Shown: positions 6,837 to 8,560 of the stretch, in pieces | Numbering within the stretch: position 1 is the stretch's first letter | Layout of the letters: each line of letters begins with the position of its first letter | Origin: Clostridium sp. CAG:448 | GTDB lineage: Bacteria > Bacillota > Clostridia > Oscillospirales > CAG-272 | DNA: 8,560 bases | Assembly (NCBI GenBank): GCA_000433415.1 | Contig: FR890506.1 | Span: 1 to 8,560 of the forward strand | Direction of reading: 5' to 3' | The notes under the pieces: model-generated | Seen by the model: the letters and a program-made list of their open reading frames with translations, nothing else | What the model was told of the DNA's origin: nothing | The model's database searches: none | Program-made: the position numbers and the translations under genes

Positions 6837-7555
6837 TACTGGCACTGGATTCCACCGCGCAGCGCGGGACCGTAGCCCTCTTTGCGGACACCGAATTGGT
6901 GGCAACCGAAACGCTGAGCACGGGAAACACACATAGCGAAACGCTTTTACCGGTCATTGAACATCTCCTCGGGATAACGGGACATTGCGTTGGTGACATC
7001 GGACTGTTCGCCTGTACAACTGGTCCCGGGTCCTTCACCGGCGTCCGTATCGGTGTGGCAACCGTCAAGGGGCTTTCTTTCGGACGTTCAATCCCATGCG
7101 TCGGGCTTTCCACGATGGAAGCGCTGGCGTATAACCTGATGGGGCTTGAAGGAGTCTACTGCCCTGTTATGAACGCACGGCGCGGTCAGGTATATACGGC
7201 GCTTTTCTCGGGTGAAGACGGCAAGCTGACACGGCTTTGCCCGGACCGCATATTGCCGATCGAAGAATTGGATGCCGAGCTTTCCTCGCTCTGCCCCAAG
7301 GACGCCCCCGTGTGGTTGACCGGTGACGGATATGCCCTTGTAAAAAATGCCTTCCGGCTGACAGGAACGGAATCAACGCCCCCGATTTTGCGTGAAATCC
7401 ACGCAGAGAGCGTTGCGCTTGCCGGCTATGCCGCATATCTGCGCGGCGATTTTGTAGATGATATCGCACTGTCCCCGGTTTATCTGCGCCCCTCACAGGC
7501 GGAGCGGACACGTGCGGAACGGGAAGAGAAAATAAAAAATACGGAGAATATGTAA
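6830..7555 (+). CDS. tsaB: tRNA t6A biosynthesis protein TsaB
   Basis: TsaB (YeaZ) is the inactive paralogue that forms the scaffold dimer with TsaD in the t6A-synthesising complex. The 241-residue protein has the ASKHA-fold opening LILALDSTAQRGTVALF, the family hallmark TGPGSFTGVRIGVATVKGL (64-82), and VMNARRGQVYTALF (113-126). The C-terminal tail is charged (RAEREEKIKNTENM). The ATG at 6830 overlaps the tsaE stop (ATGCTGA) and has AAGGAG within the tsaE end. Its stop shares one base with the rpiB ATG (TAATG). Overlaps on both sides point to tight translational coupling across tsaE-tsaB-rpiB. Confidence 0.96.
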   Translation: MLILALDSTAQRGTVALFADTELVATETLSTGNTHSETLLPVIEHLLGITGHCVGDIGLFACTTGPGSFTGVRIGVATVKGLSFGRSIPCVGLSTMEALAYNLMGLEGVYCPVMNARRGQVYTALFSGEDGKLTRLCPDRILPIEELDAELSSLCPKDAPVWLTGDGYALVKNAFRLTGTESTPPILREIHAESVALAGYAAYLRGDFVDDIALSPVYLRPSQAERTRAEREEKIKNTENM

Positions 7556-8010
7556 TGGAAACAAAAAAAATTGTCATCGGTTCGGACCACGGCGGTCTGC
7601 ATCTGAAAGCGAGCATTATCAACCATTTGGAAAAGCGCGGCTTCTCCGTGACGGATGTCGGGACCTACACCGAGGATTCCTGCAACTACCCGGACTACGC
7701 GGACGCCCTTTGCCGTCGGATTCAGTCCGGCGAATTTGAGCGCGGTATTCTCGTTTGCGGTACGGGTATCGGAATGTCGATGGCGGCAAATAAGCATTCG
7801 GGCATCCGTGCCGCGTGCTGTGAAAACACCTTCTCTGCCCGGATGACCAGAATGCACAATAACGCGAACGTCCTTTGTCTGGGTGAACGGGTCATCGGAG
7901 CCGGGCTTGCCTGCGACATGGTGGACCTGTTTACCGATACGGATTTTGAGGGCGGCAGACACGAGGGACGTGTTGCCATGCTGGATGCGCTGGACCATGC
8001 AAAGAACTGA
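7555..8010 (+). CDS. rpiB: Ribose-5-phosphate isomerase B (LacAB/RpiB family)
   Basis: RpiB interconverts ribose 5-phosphate and ribulose 5-phosphate in the non-oxidative pentose phosphate pathway; some relatives act on allose or galactose phosphates. The 151-residue protein has the family start KIVIGSDHGGLHLK (Asp11, His12), DVGTY, and NYPDYAD. The catalytic-type cysteine is Cys68 in VCGTGIGMSMAANK. RAACCENTFSARMTRMHNNANVLCLGERVIG (with a break after residue 106) supplies His101 and Asn102, and GGRHEGRV is the phosphate-binding end. All expected residues are present. The ATG overlaps the tsaB stop by one base (TAATG), with GGAG 8 bases upstream. A 32-base gap with a strong ribosome binding site separates it from the next gene. 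Confidence 0.94.
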   Translation: METKKIVIGSDHGGLHLKASIINHLEKRGFSVTDVGTYTEDSCNYPDYADALCRRIQSGEFERGILVCGTGIGMSMAANKHSGIRAACCENTFSARMTRMHNNANVLCLGERVIGAGLACDMVDLFTDTDFEGGRHEGRVAMLDALDHAKN

Positions 8011-8027
8011 CCGATATCCGCACAGAC

Positions 8028-8034
8028 AAGGAGG
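8028..8034 (+). promoter_or_regulatory. Strong ribosome binding site of the ispD-like gene
   Basis: AAGGAGG lies 8 bases before the ATG at 8043 and is the best match to the ribosome binding consensus in the window. It fixes the start and therefore shows that the N-terminal extension of the ispD-like protein is translated. Confidence 0.85.
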
Positions 8035-8042
8035 AAACAAAA

Positions 8043-8560
8043 ATGGAGGGAACCGCTCATAAGATTGCGGATCTTCTGCGTGCTATTGCCGGAAAACCGA
8101 ATCCGAAGAACTTCACCTCAGCAGTCATTGCCGCCGCAGGTGATTCCCTGCGCATGGGCGGCGATACACCAAAGCTGTTTTTGGACCTGAACGGATTGCC
8201 GGTCGGACTGTATTCCCTGCTTACGTATCAGCAATGTGACTGCATTCATGAGATCATTGTGGTCACAAAAAAGGAATTCATACCGGTTTTTACCGAATGG
8301 AAAGAACAATACGCACTCGATAAGCTGGCACAGATCACGGAAGGCGGCGAAACGCGCGCCGACTCTGTACGCAAGGGATTGGATATAATCAGCCCGCAGG
8401 CAAAATACGTCGCGATTGCGGACGGCGCCCGCGCACTGACCACTCCGCAGGAAATTGCCAAGGTCTGTCATGCGGCATGGCAGCACGGTTGCGCAACCGC
8501 CGCCAGACACGCAACGGACACCGTCAACATCGGCGACAAAAACGCATTTATCGATCAGAC
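8043..8560 (+). CDS. ispD: 2-C-methyl-D-erythritol 4-phosphate cytidylyltransferase (IspD/TarI family), 3'-truncated by window edge
   Basis: This is the first 172 codons of a nucleotidyltransferase of the IspD/TarI family; the frame is open to the right edge. IspD joins CTP to methylerythritol phosphate in isoprenoid synthesis. It shows the signature VIAAAGDSLRMGGDTPKLFLDL, written here in two parts: VIAAAGDSLRMGG (28-40) and DTPKLFLDLNGLPV (41-54), with Arg37 and Lys44 matching the catalytic Arg and Lys. Then come EIIVVTK, the EGGETRADSVRKGL motif (100-113), and ADGARALTTPQE (126-137), where Asp127 and Arg130 match the usual HDAARP block but its proline is alanine. ATDTVN (157-162) matches the conserved Thr region. 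About 25 residues precede the first strand, an extension compared with E. coli IspD. The start is set by AAGGAGG at 8028-8034. It lies 32 bases after rpiB, probably in one operon. A ribitol-phosphate or other cytidylyltransferase role cannot be excluded from the visible part. Confidence 0.85.
   Translation, partial: MEGTAHKIADLLRAIAGKPNPKNFTSAVIAAAGDSLRMGGDTPKLFLDLNGLPVGLYSLLTYQQCDCIHEIIVVTKKEFIPVFTEWKEQYALDKLAQITEGGETRADSVRKGLDIISPQAKYVAIADGARALTTPQEIAKVCHAAWQHGCATAARHATDTVNIGDKNAFIDQ

Noticed and set aside
7480..8040. Minus-strand open frame of 186 codons opposite rpiB
   Set aside because: rpiB on the plus strand has every family motif; this frame is its shadow.
1..8560. CRISPR arrays, tRNA or rRNA genes, insertion sequences, integrases, phage genes or a defence system
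   Set aside because: No spaced repeats, RNA-gene sequence blocks, terminal inverted repeats or transposase/integrase motifs were seen. The topB gene alone is not enough to call a mobile element.

Overview
The window looks like a chromosomal segment of a moderately GC-rich Gram-positive anaerobe, probably a member of Clostridia (Bacillota). This is inferred from purine-rich AAGGAG/AGGAGG ribosome binding sites, tightly packed or overlapping genes, sigma-A-type promoters, and the gene set (M29 aminopeptidase, DUF1015 protein, TopB-type topoisomerase, tsaE-tsaB-rpiB-ispD). I see no plasmid, phage, transposon, CRISPR or RNA-gene signature, and I cannot name a species.

The layout is two divergent gene blocks around one control region (6195-6356). 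The leftward block, read from 6194 down to 1, encodes a DUF1015 protein, an M29 metallo-aminopeptidase, a small two-helix membrane protein of unknown role, DNA topoisomerase III (topB, overlapping the membrane protein gene by ATGA), and the first part of a glycoside hydrolase family 2 enzyme that runs off the left edge. The rightward block, read from 6357, encodes TsaE and TsaB (tRNA t6A modification), ribose-5-phosphate isomerase B, and the first part of an IspD-type cytidylyltransferase that runs off the right edge. The first three rightward genes overlap by 7 and 1 bases and look like one operon. The control region holds a convincing promoter in each direction, each with a perfect 12-bp palindrome inside its spacer.

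The most striking feature is in the glycoside hydrolase gene. A 23-bp tandem duplication (485-530, one mismatch) breaks the reading frame after codon 41. Taking out either copy restores a continuous GH2 sugar-binding domain to the window edge, so the gene is either recently broken, switchable by repeat number, or carries an assembly or population variant. Other points of interest are two overlapping, mutually exclusive hairpins inside topB, a palindrome just upstream of the aminopeptidase gene, and an N-terminal extension with an altered active-site motif in the IspD-like protein. Apart from these the genes are ordinary housekeeping genes, and I did not find a clear new multi-gene system.
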